A stretch of DNA of 64,000 bases, taken from assembly GCF_020966755.1 (NCBI RefSeq), contig NZ_JAJKFT010000002.1:124001-188000 (forward strand). The letters are read 5' to 3'. This document shows positions 26,942 to 35,199 of this stretch, one piece after another (within the stretch, counting starts at the first letter, position 1; the number at the start of each line of letters is the position of its first letter). Under the pieces are notes generated by a model. It was not told the DNA's origin, did no database searches, and saw only the letters and a list, made by a program, of their open reading frames with translations. The translations under genes were made by a program, and so were the position numbers. The stretch comes from Blastopirellula sediminis. Lineage in GTDB: Bacteria; Planctomycetota; Planctomycetia; Pirellulales; Pirellulaceae.

Positions 26942-27805
26942 TTACTTCGTCGCCAGGGCGGTCCACAGTTTTTGATTTTCGCGCATCGAGCCAACAATAT
27001 CGGCCGGGACGTTGCCTTCTTCCAGCAGCGTCCAGCCGGTGAACTGGGCGCCGCGGAGCAGCTCCAATAGTTTGGGCCAAGGGTAGGCCTTGCTACGGAG
27101 GTCGTGGATGTGGACGGTGGCGATCTTGTCGGCCACTAGCTGGAAGTTGGCTTCCAGCCCTTCGCCATCCATGTCGGTGGGATTGCAGTTCCAGCAGACG
27201 CGGGCCTGGGGGTGATCGGCGATCTGCATGATCTGATGAATGACCGGCAGCGCGGCGGTATCTTTGCCGTGGACTTCCAGGCGAATCTCTTGGCCGTAGT
27301 TAGCGGCATACTGGGCGACTTCGCGGAGGGAGAGTCCGATCTGCTCGATCGTCTTTTCGACCGGAACGTCCTTCGGCAAGCCGTTCGGGCGGACCTTCAC
27401 GCCGGAGCCGCCGCAGTCGTGCGACAGCTTGATGAAGGCTTTGGTCTCTTCGATGTTCTTTTTGACGACCGCCGGGTCAGGGGAGTGATACTCGCAGGCG
27501 CTCCCCGGTCCAACGAACTCGACCGGCGAATCGGCGAACTGTTTGCGAACCTCCTGTCGCTGCTTGGCGGAGAGGTTGATCTCGACGCCATGCTTGTGCG
27601 TGCTCCGCAGTTCGACGCCGGCAAAACCGGTCGCGGCGCAGTTCTTAATGGTCGTCGCGAGATCCCAGTCCTTGCCCCAGTTATACGTGACCAGGCCGAG
27701 CTTCATTTCGGTAGCGGCCGGCGCGGCCAAGACGGCCCGCGACAAGACGAGCGGAGCGAGAGCGGCGGCGGAGGCATGCAGGAAGCGACGGCGAGAGATG
27801 GTCAT
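26942..27805 (-). CDS. Exported sugar phosphate isomerase/epimerase (TIM barrel)
   Basis: A 287-aa protein. Its leader, ISRRRFLHASAAALAPLVLS, contains a twin-arginine type motif (SRRRFLHAS), so Tat export is likely. The body is a xylose-isomerase-like TIM barrel with GLVTYNWGKDWDL, GFAGVELRSTHKHGVE, IRLEVHGKD, CWNCNPTDMDGE and GWTLLEEGNVP. The Glu/His/Asp positions fit a divalent-metal isomerase. The substrate is unknown; planctomycetes carry many such enzymes, some linked to breakdown of modified sugars. It converges on the lipoprotein gene. Confidence 0.82.
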   Translation of the reverse strand: MTISRRRFLHASAAALAPLVLSRAVLAAPAATEMKLGLVTYNWGKDWDLATTIKNCAATGFAGVELRSTHKHGVEINLSAKQRQEVRKQFADSPVEFVGPGSACEYHSPDPAVVKKNIEETKAFIKLSHDCGGSGVKVRPNGLPKDVPVEKTIEQIGLSLREVAQYAANYGQEIRLEVHGKDTAALPVIHQIMQIADHPQARVCWNCNPTDMDGEGLEANFQLVADKIATVHIHDLRSKAYPWPKLLELLRGAQFTGWTLLEEGNVPADIVGSMRENQKLWTALATK

Positions 27806-28008
27806 GGGTCAACTTTCGGAGGAGGGAGAAGGATTTTGAATCGGCGGGGGTAGCGCAGCTCGCGCGCCTTTGGCAGGGTATTTCATCAGCGACTTGAAGT
27901 CAAAAGAATTTGTTGTCAAATCACAACAGCAGGAGAATCGGCCGCAACGGCTCCGGTCCTTGGAGATTCTGTAAAGAAGAAGCTGGCCGATCCGCATGGG
28001 AGGGACTG

Positions 28009-28260
28009 ATGACGACGCCGAATGACGAAGAAGAGCGGAAGAAGAGAGCGGCGTTATTCTTGTTGCAGCAAATGCGGGACGCCTCGGAGCGGGACGCTAA
28101 GCGTGACGATGATTTGAGATCGTCCGGCGAGGACGACTTGAAGTATCCCTATACCGGCCCCGGACTGTCGAGCAATGACCGGTGGGTGGTCTTCTGGCTC
28201 TGGTTGTTGGTGATGATCGGGGTGTTCGTGGCGTCGCAAATCTTCTTAGCGTACCAATAG
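28009..28260 (+). CDS. Small single-pass membrane protein
   Basis: An 83-aa protein with a strongly charged N-terminal half (NDEEERKKRAALFLLQQMRD then ASERDAKRDDDLRSS) and one C-terminal membrane helix at about residues 57-78 (WVVFWLWLLVMIGVFVASQI). The topology suggests a tail-anchored protein with a cytoplasmic helical domain. The ATG at 28009 has GGGAGG closely upstream; the longer frame from 27910 is rejected. The family is not recognised. Confidence 0.65.
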   Translation: MTTPNDEEERKKRAALFLLQQMRDASERDAKRDDDLRSSGEDDLKYPYTGPGLSSNDRWVVFWLWLLVMIGVFVASQIFLAYQ

Positions 28261-28285
28261 AAATGGGGTGGGTCGTTCCCTCCCA

Positions 28286-29698
28286 TTATTCAATCCGCTT
28301 CGCCATCTGACGCACGCCGTTTTGAAACAGTTCGACGGCGTCGCATTTTCCCTCGTCGTCGACTTGAAACGTCAACGTCGCTTCGACCACGGTGTATTTC
28401 CACTCGGTGTCGCTGTGGGGATAGACGCGGAAGGTTGGCTGACCGGAGAGCCCGACCATCAGTTTGTCTCCTTCGACCGAGACGGTGAACACGGCGCCGG
28501 GGGCGAGTTGGAACTTGCCGGCGTAGCGTTGCATGTTCTCGGGCGAGACTTTTACATATTGGGCGAACTCACGCGGTTTTTCGTTCACGCCGGCGAGCAT
28601 TCGCACGATCTGTTCCGCCAACGCGTCGGTCTCGCTGGTGGCGGTATTCGTCAACACGACCACAGCGACGTTCAGTTTGCGGTTGATGTAAATCGACGAA
28701 TGATAGCCGCCGGTTTGGCCGGTGTGCCAGCGTGTTTCGCCGTCGCGGGCGACATGCCAACCGAGTCCCATCGCGAAGTCTTTGGCCTCGATCGGTTGCT
28801 GGTGGATTTTCCAGGCGGTTTCAATCGCTTCTCCTAGTCTTCCCTTCGGCGGATGGAGATACGCCCGCGCGTACTTGAGCATGTCGTTGACGTCGCTCCG
28901 AATCGCGCCGGCGCCGGCCAGGGCGTCGATGTTCCAAGTGTGCCCTGGCGCTCCTCCGTCGACGTGGGGCGGAGCTAGACGGTTTTTAAGCTCCTCCTTG
29001 AGCGCAATCCCCGTGTCGTGCATCCCGAGCGGTTTCGTGATCCGAGCTGCGAGCAACGATTCGTAGGTTTCCTTTTCGTGAGCGGCCAAAACGTTTCCCA
29101 AGAGTCCGGCGCCAAGGTTGGAATAGGCGATCGCTTCGCCGGGGTTCTTGGTCGGCTGATAGCTGCGAAGGAAGTCGGCCAGACGCTGGTCGTCGTAATC
29201 GGCGTACGGATTGTTTCCGTCGGCCGGAGCGAAGTTGCCCGGCAAGCGGGGGAGTCCCGAAGCATGCGTCGCCAAATGGACAAGTTCGATGGGAGATTCG
29301 TCGTCGTACGCCTTTAGCGATACGCCGTCGGGAAGCAAATCCTGCACCGGCGTCGTAAGAGAGACGTCCCCTTTGGCGACGGCATCCGCCAAGAGGAGCC
29401 CGGTGAAGGTCTTGGTGATCGAACCGATTTCGTAGATCGTCTTGCCGTCCGGCTTGCGGGGATCGTCCTGGGATAGTTTTCCGTAGCCGCGGACTAGGGT
29501 TTTGTCGCCATAGAGAACGCCGATCGACATCCCGACGACCGTTTCGCTGTCGATATAGGGCTGGGCGAGTTGGTCGATCTGTTTCGCCAGTTGTTTTGCC
29601 GGTTCGGCGGCGGCGAGCGAACCAGAAGAAACTGCCGCGAAGGCGAGACTGGCGAAGACAATGGCCAGTGGTCGTGAAGTCGCGTTGCCCGGATTCAT
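28286..29698 (-). CDS. Serine hydrolase of the beta-lactamase/class C penicillin-binding fold
   Basis: A 470-aa exported protein with a signal peptide of about 30 residues. The class C catalytic motifs are complete: S93-ITK, Y192-SN and H325-TG (HTGQTGG). This fold includes class C beta-lactamases, D-amino-acid peptidases and esterases; the substrate cannot be told. The C-terminal 110 residues form an extra beta-rich DUF3471-like or lipocalin-like domain (YAGKFQLAPGAVFTVSVEGD, LMVGLSGQPTFRVYP) often found on peptide-hydrolysing members. It converges on the small membrane protein gene. Confidence 0.87.
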   Translation of the reverse strand: MNPGNATSRPLAIVFASLAFAAVSSGSLAAAEPAKQLAKQIDQLAQPYIDSETVVGMSIGVLYGDKTLVRGYGKLSQDDPRKPDGKTIYEIGSITKTFTGLLLADAVAKGDVSLTTPVQDLLPDGVSLKAYDDESPIELVHLATHASGLPRLPGNFAPADGNNPYADYDDQRLADFLRSYQPTKNPGEAIAYSNLGAGLLGNVLAAHEKETYESLLAARITKPLGMHDTGIALKEELKNRLAPPHVDGGAPGHTWNIDALAGAGAIRSDVNDMLKYARAYLHPPKGRLGEAIETAWKIHQQPIEAKDFAMGLGWHVARDGETRWHTGQTGGYHSSIYINRKLNVAVVVLTNTATSETDALAEQIVRMLAGVNEKPREFAQYVKVSPENMQRYAGKFQLAPGAVFTVSVEGDKLMVGLSGQPTFRVYPHSDTEWKYTVVEATLTFQVDDEGKCDAVELFQNGVRQMAKRIE

Positions 29699-29928
29699 AG
29701 CCGCCTACCTATTCTTGTCGTTGCGAGTGCCCTGGTCCCGAACGGCAAGTTAGGGGACGAGCGAGTAGATGTCAAATTCTTTGGCCAAAAACGTGCATGT
29801 CGTCCATCGCGTTTCTGTTCAGATTAAACTTCGCAGACGACTTGGCGTCCATCGGATAGGATGAATAAGTCCGAGATGAAAACGGCGGAACTGGTTTGAG
29901 AGCAACACCGTGTTAGGAGATGTTTCTC

Positions 29929-30285
29929 ATGCAAAACTGGACTCAATACGCGGACGACGAAATCTACGTTATCGACCTGCTGCAAAGGAGGTCCGGCCTG
30001 AGGCATATCGCGCCTCGCCATCGTCACGACCAGCGTGACGGTGAAGCGGTGATGACGACGACCGAACATCCTGGAAGCGTCATCAAGCAGTTTCTTCGCG
30101 GGAAGCTGCCGTTTGACAGCGTGACGACGACCGACGGAACGCCGTTCGTGCTCGACGCGCATCACCACTGGATTACGCTGGAAGAGTACGAGTATTTCCG
30201 GAGTCGGAATTTTTCCAGCGAAGCGCTCGCAGATCAAAACGCGCCGTGGGTGAACGGCATGCCGCCGCTACCGGCGCCGATTTGA
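29929..30285 (+). CDS. Hypothetical protein, 118 aa
   Basis: A 118-aa soluble protein, Asp/His/Thr rich. Notable segments are MQNWTQYADDEIYVIDLLQR, RHRHDQRDGEAVMTTTEHPG, a central LDAHHHWITLEEYEYF, and a Pro-rich C-terminus. AGGAG lies 9 bases before the ATG at 29929, whereas the ATG at 29920 directly abuts that site and is less likely. An opposing frame (29824-30237) is less protein-like. The stop is 8 bases from the convergent RraB-like gene. The family is not recognised. Confidence 0.55.
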   Translation: MQNWTQYADDEIYVIDLLQRRSGLRHIAPRHRHDQRDGEAVMTTTEHPGSVIKQFLRGKLPFDSVTTTDGTPFVLDAHHHWITLEEYEYFRSRNFSSEALADQNAPWVNGMPPLPAPI

Positions 30286-30293
30286 TCAGTCGC

Positions 30294-30659
30294 TCAGATG
30301 GCGACTTCCCACCCGTCGCACTTTCCGCCGTGGGGCTCGACCAGTTGGTCGAGCTCGTTCTGGATGCGGATGACGTTGTCGTACGTCAGCAGCTCGACCA
30401 TTTCGACGTAGACGGTCCACATCGGTCCGAATTCCTCGGGGTCGTCCTCCGCCTCGTCAAAGTCGGGCTCTCCTTCGTCAAAATCGATTTCGCCGGGGTA
30501 GCCGTTTTGGGCGAGGGCGTGCAGCGAAGCTTCGGCTGAGGATTGATTGGGGACGGCAATCGCGAACCGAATTATGAGAGGCTGCGAAAGATCGACTCCC
30601 GCCGCGGCAATCTCGGCGATCGCTTGCCCATCGGCGTCATCAGGGTAGGTCATGGTCAT
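30294..30659 (-). CDS. RraB-like protein (putative RNase E regulator fold)
   Basis: A 121-aa acidic protein whose layout fits the RraB/DUF695-like ferredoxin fold: LIIRFAIAVPNQSSAEASLH (first strand-helix), a very acidic loop (IDFDEGEPDFDEAEDDPEEF), WTVYVEMVELLTYDNVIRIQ (second strand-helix) and the family-like C-terminal GGKCDGWEV. In Escherichia coli RraB binds RNase E and alters its substrate choice; whether this organism uses it that way is unknown. It is encoded alone and faces the 118-aa gene. Assignment is moderate, mainly from the GGxxDGWE end and the overall pattern. Confidence 0.6.
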   Translation of the reverse strand: MTMTYPDDADGQAIAEIAAAGVDLSQPLIIRFAIAVPNQSSAEASLHALAQNGYPGEIDFDEGEPDFDEAEDDPEEFGPMWTVYVEMVELLTYDNVIRIQNELDQLVEPHGGKCDGWEVAI

Positions 30660-30708
30660 TCCGCCTGCGGGGTGAAGAGTGGCGCCCGAATCATGGACCC
30701 GCTCATCG

Positions 30709-30854
30709 TAGCCCGAGGCGCGAGCCGAGGGAATGCGGCGTCCAGGGAATGACGAATGTCGAAACCAGAATGACGAATGGATGTCGGTTCGTCATTCGAG
30801 CTTCGACATTCGGTGGTTGAACGCATTCCCTCGCTTGCGCTGCGGGCTAGTGTT
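30709..30854. repeat. Palindromic repeat element, family A, chimeric copy 2
   Basis: A 146-bp element. The left arm (30709-30737) is of the TAGCCCGAGGCGCGAGCCGA type, while the right arm (30822-30854) is of the CGCTTGCGCTGCGGGCTAGT type seen in copy 1, so the arms pair imperfectly. The core GAATGTCGAAACCAGAATGA / TCATTCGAGCTTCGACATTC is the copy 1 core with its internal halves exchanged. Confidence 0.85.
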
Positions 30855-30863
30855 GGCGTTGCG

Positions 30864-32321
30864 CTATTTCGCTGGGATTTGGTTTAGCGTGTAGTAGGCG
30901 ACTTCGTGCCAGAGGGGTTGTCCGTCGGCGCTGCGGACGCCGGGGGAGTGGAGCTCGTGGACGTGTCCCTTTTGCAGGCCATCGATGTAGAGCCGGACCG
31001 TTTTGTCGTTCACCTTTTCAATCTTGGTGATCTTCGGTTCGGTGTGGTCGACTTCCGGGCTGCCGTAGCTTTCCTGGTAGATGTAGGTGTAGGTGGTCAG
31101 CTTGTACGAGTCGGTCGCAGTCGCCGTCTTGGCGTCGCACGGCTCGGTGAATTCCAATTCGAAGCCATCCGGCTTGGCCCGCATCTCTTTGATTTCAAAC
31201 GGGGTTTTACCGGTCCAGTTGACTCGCTCCAGCGAGAACGGCTTGTTGCCGCGCGAACCCCAACCGCGGTTGGTGCCGCCGACGAACAGGCTGCCTGATT
31301 CGCTCATCAACAGCGGCAACGTGCCGGAAGCGATCCCTTCGAGGAACGGGAAGCAGACGCCTTGGTAGCGGCCGTTCACCTTTTCCATGTAGACCCGCAT
31401 CACGGTGCTGTGCGACTGATCGCCGACCAGCATTTGATTCTCGAACGGACCGAACTTACCGCCGGAGCGATCCAGTTCGACGCCGCTGGCCGATTTCCCC
31501 ATCGTGTCGTACGGGAAGAGAACCGCGGCCGGAACGTATTCGGGAATCTTTTCCGCTTCGATATGGAAGCGGCTGCCGCTTTGCGGCGTTTGCGGTTCGG
31601 GGCCCATGTTAGGAGCGAGCGAGTACCAACGATTGCCGCCGGGGTGCCCGACGAACTTGCCCGGCTCCAGGTGTTTCAGACCGCAGGTGCCGTTCCAGGG
31701 ACCTTGGTTGTCGGTGTAGAAGACGTCGCCGGCGGCGTTGATGCCGATGCCGCCGGGGCTGCGAATGCCGCTCACCGTCGGGATCACTTTGCCATCGGTC
31801 GAGATGCGAAAGCACCAGCCGCGGAAGGGAACCTGGCTGCTGAACGAACCGGTCAAGCACAACGGCGCCCAGATGTAGCCATCTTTGTCGAACTTCGAGC
31901 CGAAGGCGTATTCGTGGTAGTCGCCGTTGATTTCCCACGGCACCGCGACCGTTTCAAACAGGTCGGCCTTGCCGTCCCCATCTTCATCTTTCAGGCGCGA
32001 GATCTCGCAGCGCTGGGTCGCATAGAGCCAACCGTCGCGATAGGCCAGGCCGAGCACTTCGTGCAAGCCGCTGGCGAACCGCTTGAGCTCCGACTCTTTG
32101 GCCGGATCTTTCGAGTAGGGGTTGGTCACCATGTAGATATCTCCGCGGCGGGTGGAGACCGCGAGTTCGCCGTTGGGCATGAACTCGAGACCGCCCGCTT
32201 CTAGGACGATATCTTCGGGGATCTCGAAGGTGGTGATCTTGTAGTAGTCGCTTTGCTCGGCGGCGGTCGCGAGGCCAGCGCCCAAGCAAACGGTCAGCAG
32301 GGTCAGGAAAATGCGTCGCAT
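30864..32321 (-). CDS. Exported beta-propeller (sugar-dehydrogenase-like) protein
   Basis: A 485-aa protein with a signal peptide (about residues 1-20, ending TATAAEQ). Repeated strand units such as [68 protein letters not shown] and [17 protein letters not shown] fit a six-bladed propeller of the PQQ glucose-dehydrogenase/NHL type, with an Asp-rich putative Ca site ([11 protein letters not shown]). The C-terminus is an Ig-like strand domain. It follows the five-haem PA14 gene on the same strand with 30 bp between, so the pair probably forms an operon and an oxidoreductase complex. Confidence 0.78.
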   Translation of the reverse strand: MRRIFLTLLTVCLGAGLATAAEQSDYYKITTFEIPEDIVLEAGGLEFMPNGELAVSTRRGDIYMVTNPYSKDPAKESELKRFASGLHEVLGLAYRDGWLYATQRCEISRLKDEDGDGKADLFETVAVPWEINGDYHEYAFGSKFDKDGYIWAPLCLTGSFSSQVPFRGWCFRISTDGKVIPTVSGIRSPGGIGINAAGDVFYTDNQGPWNGTCGLKHLEPGKFVGHPGGNRWYSLAPNMGPEPQTPQSGSRFHIEAEKIPEYVPAAVLFPYDTMGKSASGVELDRSGGKFGPFENQMLVGDQSHSTVMRVYMEKVNGRYQGVCFPFLEGIASGTLPLLMSESGSLFVGGTNRGWGSRGNKPFSLERVNWTGKTPFEIKEMRAKPDGFELEFTEPCDAKTATATDSYKLTTYTYIYQESYGSPEVDHTEPKITKIEKVNDKTVRLYIDGLQKGHVHELHSPGVRSADGQPLWHEVAYYTLNQIPAK

Positions 32322-32351
32322 AGGATTAGCTCAAAGTTAGATTGCCGGAGA

Positions 32352-35078
32352 TTACCAGACGTACGTTTGGCGGATGGTCGCTGCGCCATCTTTAAAACGA
32401 ACCGGAATCAGCAAGTCCTTTTTATTGGTACGAACGATGACGTCATCGCTGGGGGATAGCTCAATCGTCAGCAGTTTGTTGATGCGGTAACGACCGCCGC
32501 CGAGATCCTCGACGTCGCCGGTCGCCGCGCGGTAATAGAGCGGCTGCTCCGGCTTCCCTTTGAATGTGATCGTGCGGGTAATCGTCGGGAAGGAGTCGGT
32601 TTTGGTCACTTCGTAGAAGTCGTTCACGTCGACGCCGTCGTATTGATAGTGGAACGTCGGGCGGCGAATGTCGTCCAAGCGATATCCCTTGAAGGCGATG
32701 CCCAGCGGCTTCGCGTCTCCTTGCGGCCAGTCGTCCGTTTCGGAGGCGAGGGCGAAGAAGTCAGGCCCGCTGGCGAACTTGTAAACGTTGTCGCCGAGCG
32801 GCGGCTGAAAGCCGGGGCCGCGACCGACCCAATGCTTCGACGCATCCATGAACGCCCCTTGCCAGATCATCGCCAGACGCATTTCGTTGGCGTCGATCGC
32901 CAGGTTGCCATGTTCGGCGTAACCGACGCCGATCGCCCGGGGGCCGGCGCCTTCGATGAAGTTGCGATACATGATCGCGTCGCCGTACGAGACCAGTTCA
33001 ATCGGCTGTCCGCCGAGACCAAACGGTTTGGCGGCGTTACGCCCGTCGCTCAGGAAGACCCAGATCGCTTCCAACTGCTGGTCGGTTTTGCCATCCAGGA
33101 TGTTCTTCATCACCGACTTGCCGTTCGGCCACGCGGTCGGCATACGCGTACCAGGGCGATAGGCCGGAGGATCGGTGACGTAACGATGGAACCAGGCGTG
33201 ATCCAGCCGCTGCGTCATCAGCGTCATGTCGATCCCCTGCACGCCGGAGGCTTTGACGCCGTCGAACGTGTGGCACTTGATGCAGCCGAAGACTTTGTCG
33301 CCGACCATATTACGGCCGATCGCTTTGATGTGGGCCGGGGTGTCGTCGATCGTTACCTCTAGCTCGGGCAGCGAATCGAGGGTCTCGAATGCGGCGGTCA
33401 GCTTGCCGATGTTCTGCCCGCCGAACTTCGGCATGCGAGCCAGCATGTAGGGGCGGTCCTTGGCGCCGTCGTTCATGATGTGGGCGAGCCAAGCTTCTTT
33501 CAGCTTGCCGCCGACGCCGTTCAGGTGCGGCGGAATGCGTCCTTCATCCCCCATTTCCTGCTGCGTCGTCGCAAAGAAATGATTGCGGGGCTCTTCGATC
33601 CCACCGACGTCGTTGCGCGAATGGCACGCGTAGCAGTTCATCTGGGTCATCGTCCGGCTGATCAGCAGCTCCGGCGCCGGGGCGTCGGTCGACAGATCGG
33701 TAAGGGCGGCGCGAATCGCCGACTTCTGCTGCGCGGTCAGATGATAGTCTGCCGACTTCGGCGTGGGGGTTTCGGCCAAACAACCGGCCGTCAGATTCAG
33801 GTCGGCCAACTTCTTCGCCGTGAACATCGCCGCCGGGAGATTCTTTTCGTTCGACTTGTGGCAGCTGGCGCAACCCGCTTTGCCGAACCATTCTTTTCCT
33901 TGGGCGACCAGCGACGGATCGATTTTGAACGCCGGGGCCTCTGGTTTGCTTTCGTCGCTGTTGGGAATCGAGAGTTCGGCGAAGATTTCGCGGCGCGAGA
34001 TCTTCGGGCCGCGGTATTCGACGCGGAGCTCGATTTGTCCGCCGCCGTCGAAATATTCAACGACGATCGGGTGCTTGCCGGCGGTCAGGCGAACTTTGCC
34101 GCTGCGGGTCGACGTCGGGTGAATGCCGTCGTTGATCACTACCTCTTTGCCGTCGATCAGCAACCGGCTGCCGTCGTCGGAGCTAATGAAGAATTCGTAT
34201 TCCCCTTCGCGCTGCGCTTCAAACAGCCCTTCATAGCGGATGGCGAAATTCGTTTTGCGGGCGGCGACCTCCAGCGAGAAGCCGTCAACTTCGCCTGACT
34301 CGACCGGTTTCAGTTTCGAGAAGTCGGGCAGTTCGCGGGCGCTCAGTTCGTAGTAGTCGTACTTCAGGTTCGAGGGAAACGCCGGATCGAGATCGGGGAT
34401 CAGGAACTGGGCGATCGCGGTCGCGTCTTCGCCGTTGAGGTTCAGGCTGGGCATCCGGCCGGAGTGGCGGACTTTGAGCGGGTCTTGCAGAAAGTTAGCG
34501 AGCGATTCGACCGAGTACTTCTTGCTGAGATCGCCCAGCGGCTTGCTGGTGGCGAGCGATTCCCCTTTGCCTGGTTCCGGGTTATGGCAGCCGACGCAGC
34601 CAACTTGCTGGAACAGAACCTTGCCTTGGTTGATCAAAGCGGCGCGGCGGCGGGTTTCGCGGAAGCTGCCGCTGTCGGCCAGGAAGTGAGCGATCGATTC
34701 AAAGGCTTTCGCCTGTTGGTCGGCCGGCAGATCACGCAACAGCTGCGGCATCGTCGTGCCAGGCTTGCCGGCGTGAACGTCGGCCAGATATTCGGCGTAG
34801 TAGCTGGGACGAACGCGATTGCCAACTTGCGAAAGGTCGGGCGCCGCTTTGCTGTCGAGCGAAGCGAGGGTCTTGCCGTCGGCCGCATGGCAAGCGACGC
34901 AGTTCAGCTCGCCGATCAGCAAACGTCCCCCTTCAACATCGCCCTGTAGCGCGTCGCTATGGAAACGTTGATAGCCGGGAATAACCGGGAACGACGCTTG
35001 TTCTGCAAGTAGCGGACTGGCGATTGATGCGCTGGCGAAGCTCAGGACCAACAAGGTGCGGATGGAAGCACAAAGCAT
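32352..35078 (-). CDS. Multihaem cytochrome c protein with PA14 domain
   Basis: A 908-aa exported protein (signal peptide about 1-26). Five c-type haem sites are visible: CVACH (C60-H64), CVGCH, CASCH, CYACH and CIKCH. Between the second and third lies a PA14-like beta domain (YEGLFEAQREGEYEFFISSD, DGSRLLIDGKEVV, LTAGKHPIVVEYFDGGGQIE), which usually binds carbohydrate. The C-terminal third is a beta-rich domain without haem. The likely role is periplasmic electron transfer coupled to sugar or polysaccharide oxidation with the propeller protein encoded next. The ATG at 35078 is chosen because it begins the signal peptide; the longer frame adds 32 non-signal residues. Confidence 0.85.
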   Translation of the reverse strand: MLCASIRTLLVLSFASASIASPLLAEQASFPVIPGYQRFHSDALQGDVEGGRLLIGELNCVACHAADGKTLASLDSKAAPDLSQVGNRVRPSYYAEYLADVHAGKPGTTMPQLLRDLPADQQAKAFESIAHFLADSGSFRETRRRAALINQGKVLFQQVGCVGCHNPEPGKGESLATSKPLGDLSKKYSVESLANFLQDPLKVRHSGRMPSLNLNGEDATAIAQFLIPDLDPAFPSNLKYDYYELSARELPDFSKLKPVESGEVDGFSLEVAARKTNFAIRYEGLFEAQREGEYEFFISSDDGSRLLIDGKEVVINDGIHPTSTRSGKVRLTAGKHPIVVEYFDGGGQIELRVEYRGPKISRREIFAELSIPNSDESKPEAPAFKIDPSLVAQGKEWFGKAGCASCHKSNEKNLPAAMFTAKKLADLNLTAGCLAETPTPKSADYHLTAQQKSAIRAALTDLSTDAPAPELLISRTMTQMNCYACHSRNDVGGIEEPRNHFFATTQQEMGDEGRIPPHLNGVGGKLKEAWLAHIMNDGAKDRPYMLARMPKFGGQNIGKLTAAFETLDSLPELEVTIDDTPAHIKAIGRNMVGDKVFGCIKCHTFDGVKASGVQGIDMTLMTQRLDHAWFHRYVTDPPAYRPGTRMPTAWPNGKSVMKNILDGKTDQQLEAIWVFLSDGRNAAKPFGLGGQPIELVSYGDAIMYRNFIEGAGPRAIGVGYAEHGNLAIDANEMRLAMIWQGAFMDASKHWVGRGPGFQPPLGDNVYKFASGPDFFALASETDDWPQGDAKPLGIAFKGYRLDDIRRPTFHYQYDGVDVNDFYEVTKTDSFPTITRTITFKGKPEQPLYYRAATGDVEDLGGGRYRINKLLTIELSPSDDVIVRTNKKDLLIPVRFKDGAATIRQTYVW

Positions 35079-35199
35079 AGTTGTCACGACTCGTCGCGGA
35101 AGGAGTTGGTGAGATGCAGAAGGGCGGTGGGGTAGGCCGCCGCCTATTTCAGTCGGCATCTGCGCAGTTGTCAACTACATTGAGACGATTGACGAAATT

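Noticed and set aside
28286-29698. Antibiotic-resistance beta-lactamase
   Set aside because: The class C motifs are present but the C-terminal extra domain and genomic setting fit a housekeeping serine hydrolase; resistance cannot be claimed.
29824-30237. Minus-strand 137-codon frame overlapping the 118-aa gene
   Set aside because: The plus frame has an AGGAG site at good spacing and more natural composition; only one of the two can be real, though this choice is not certain.
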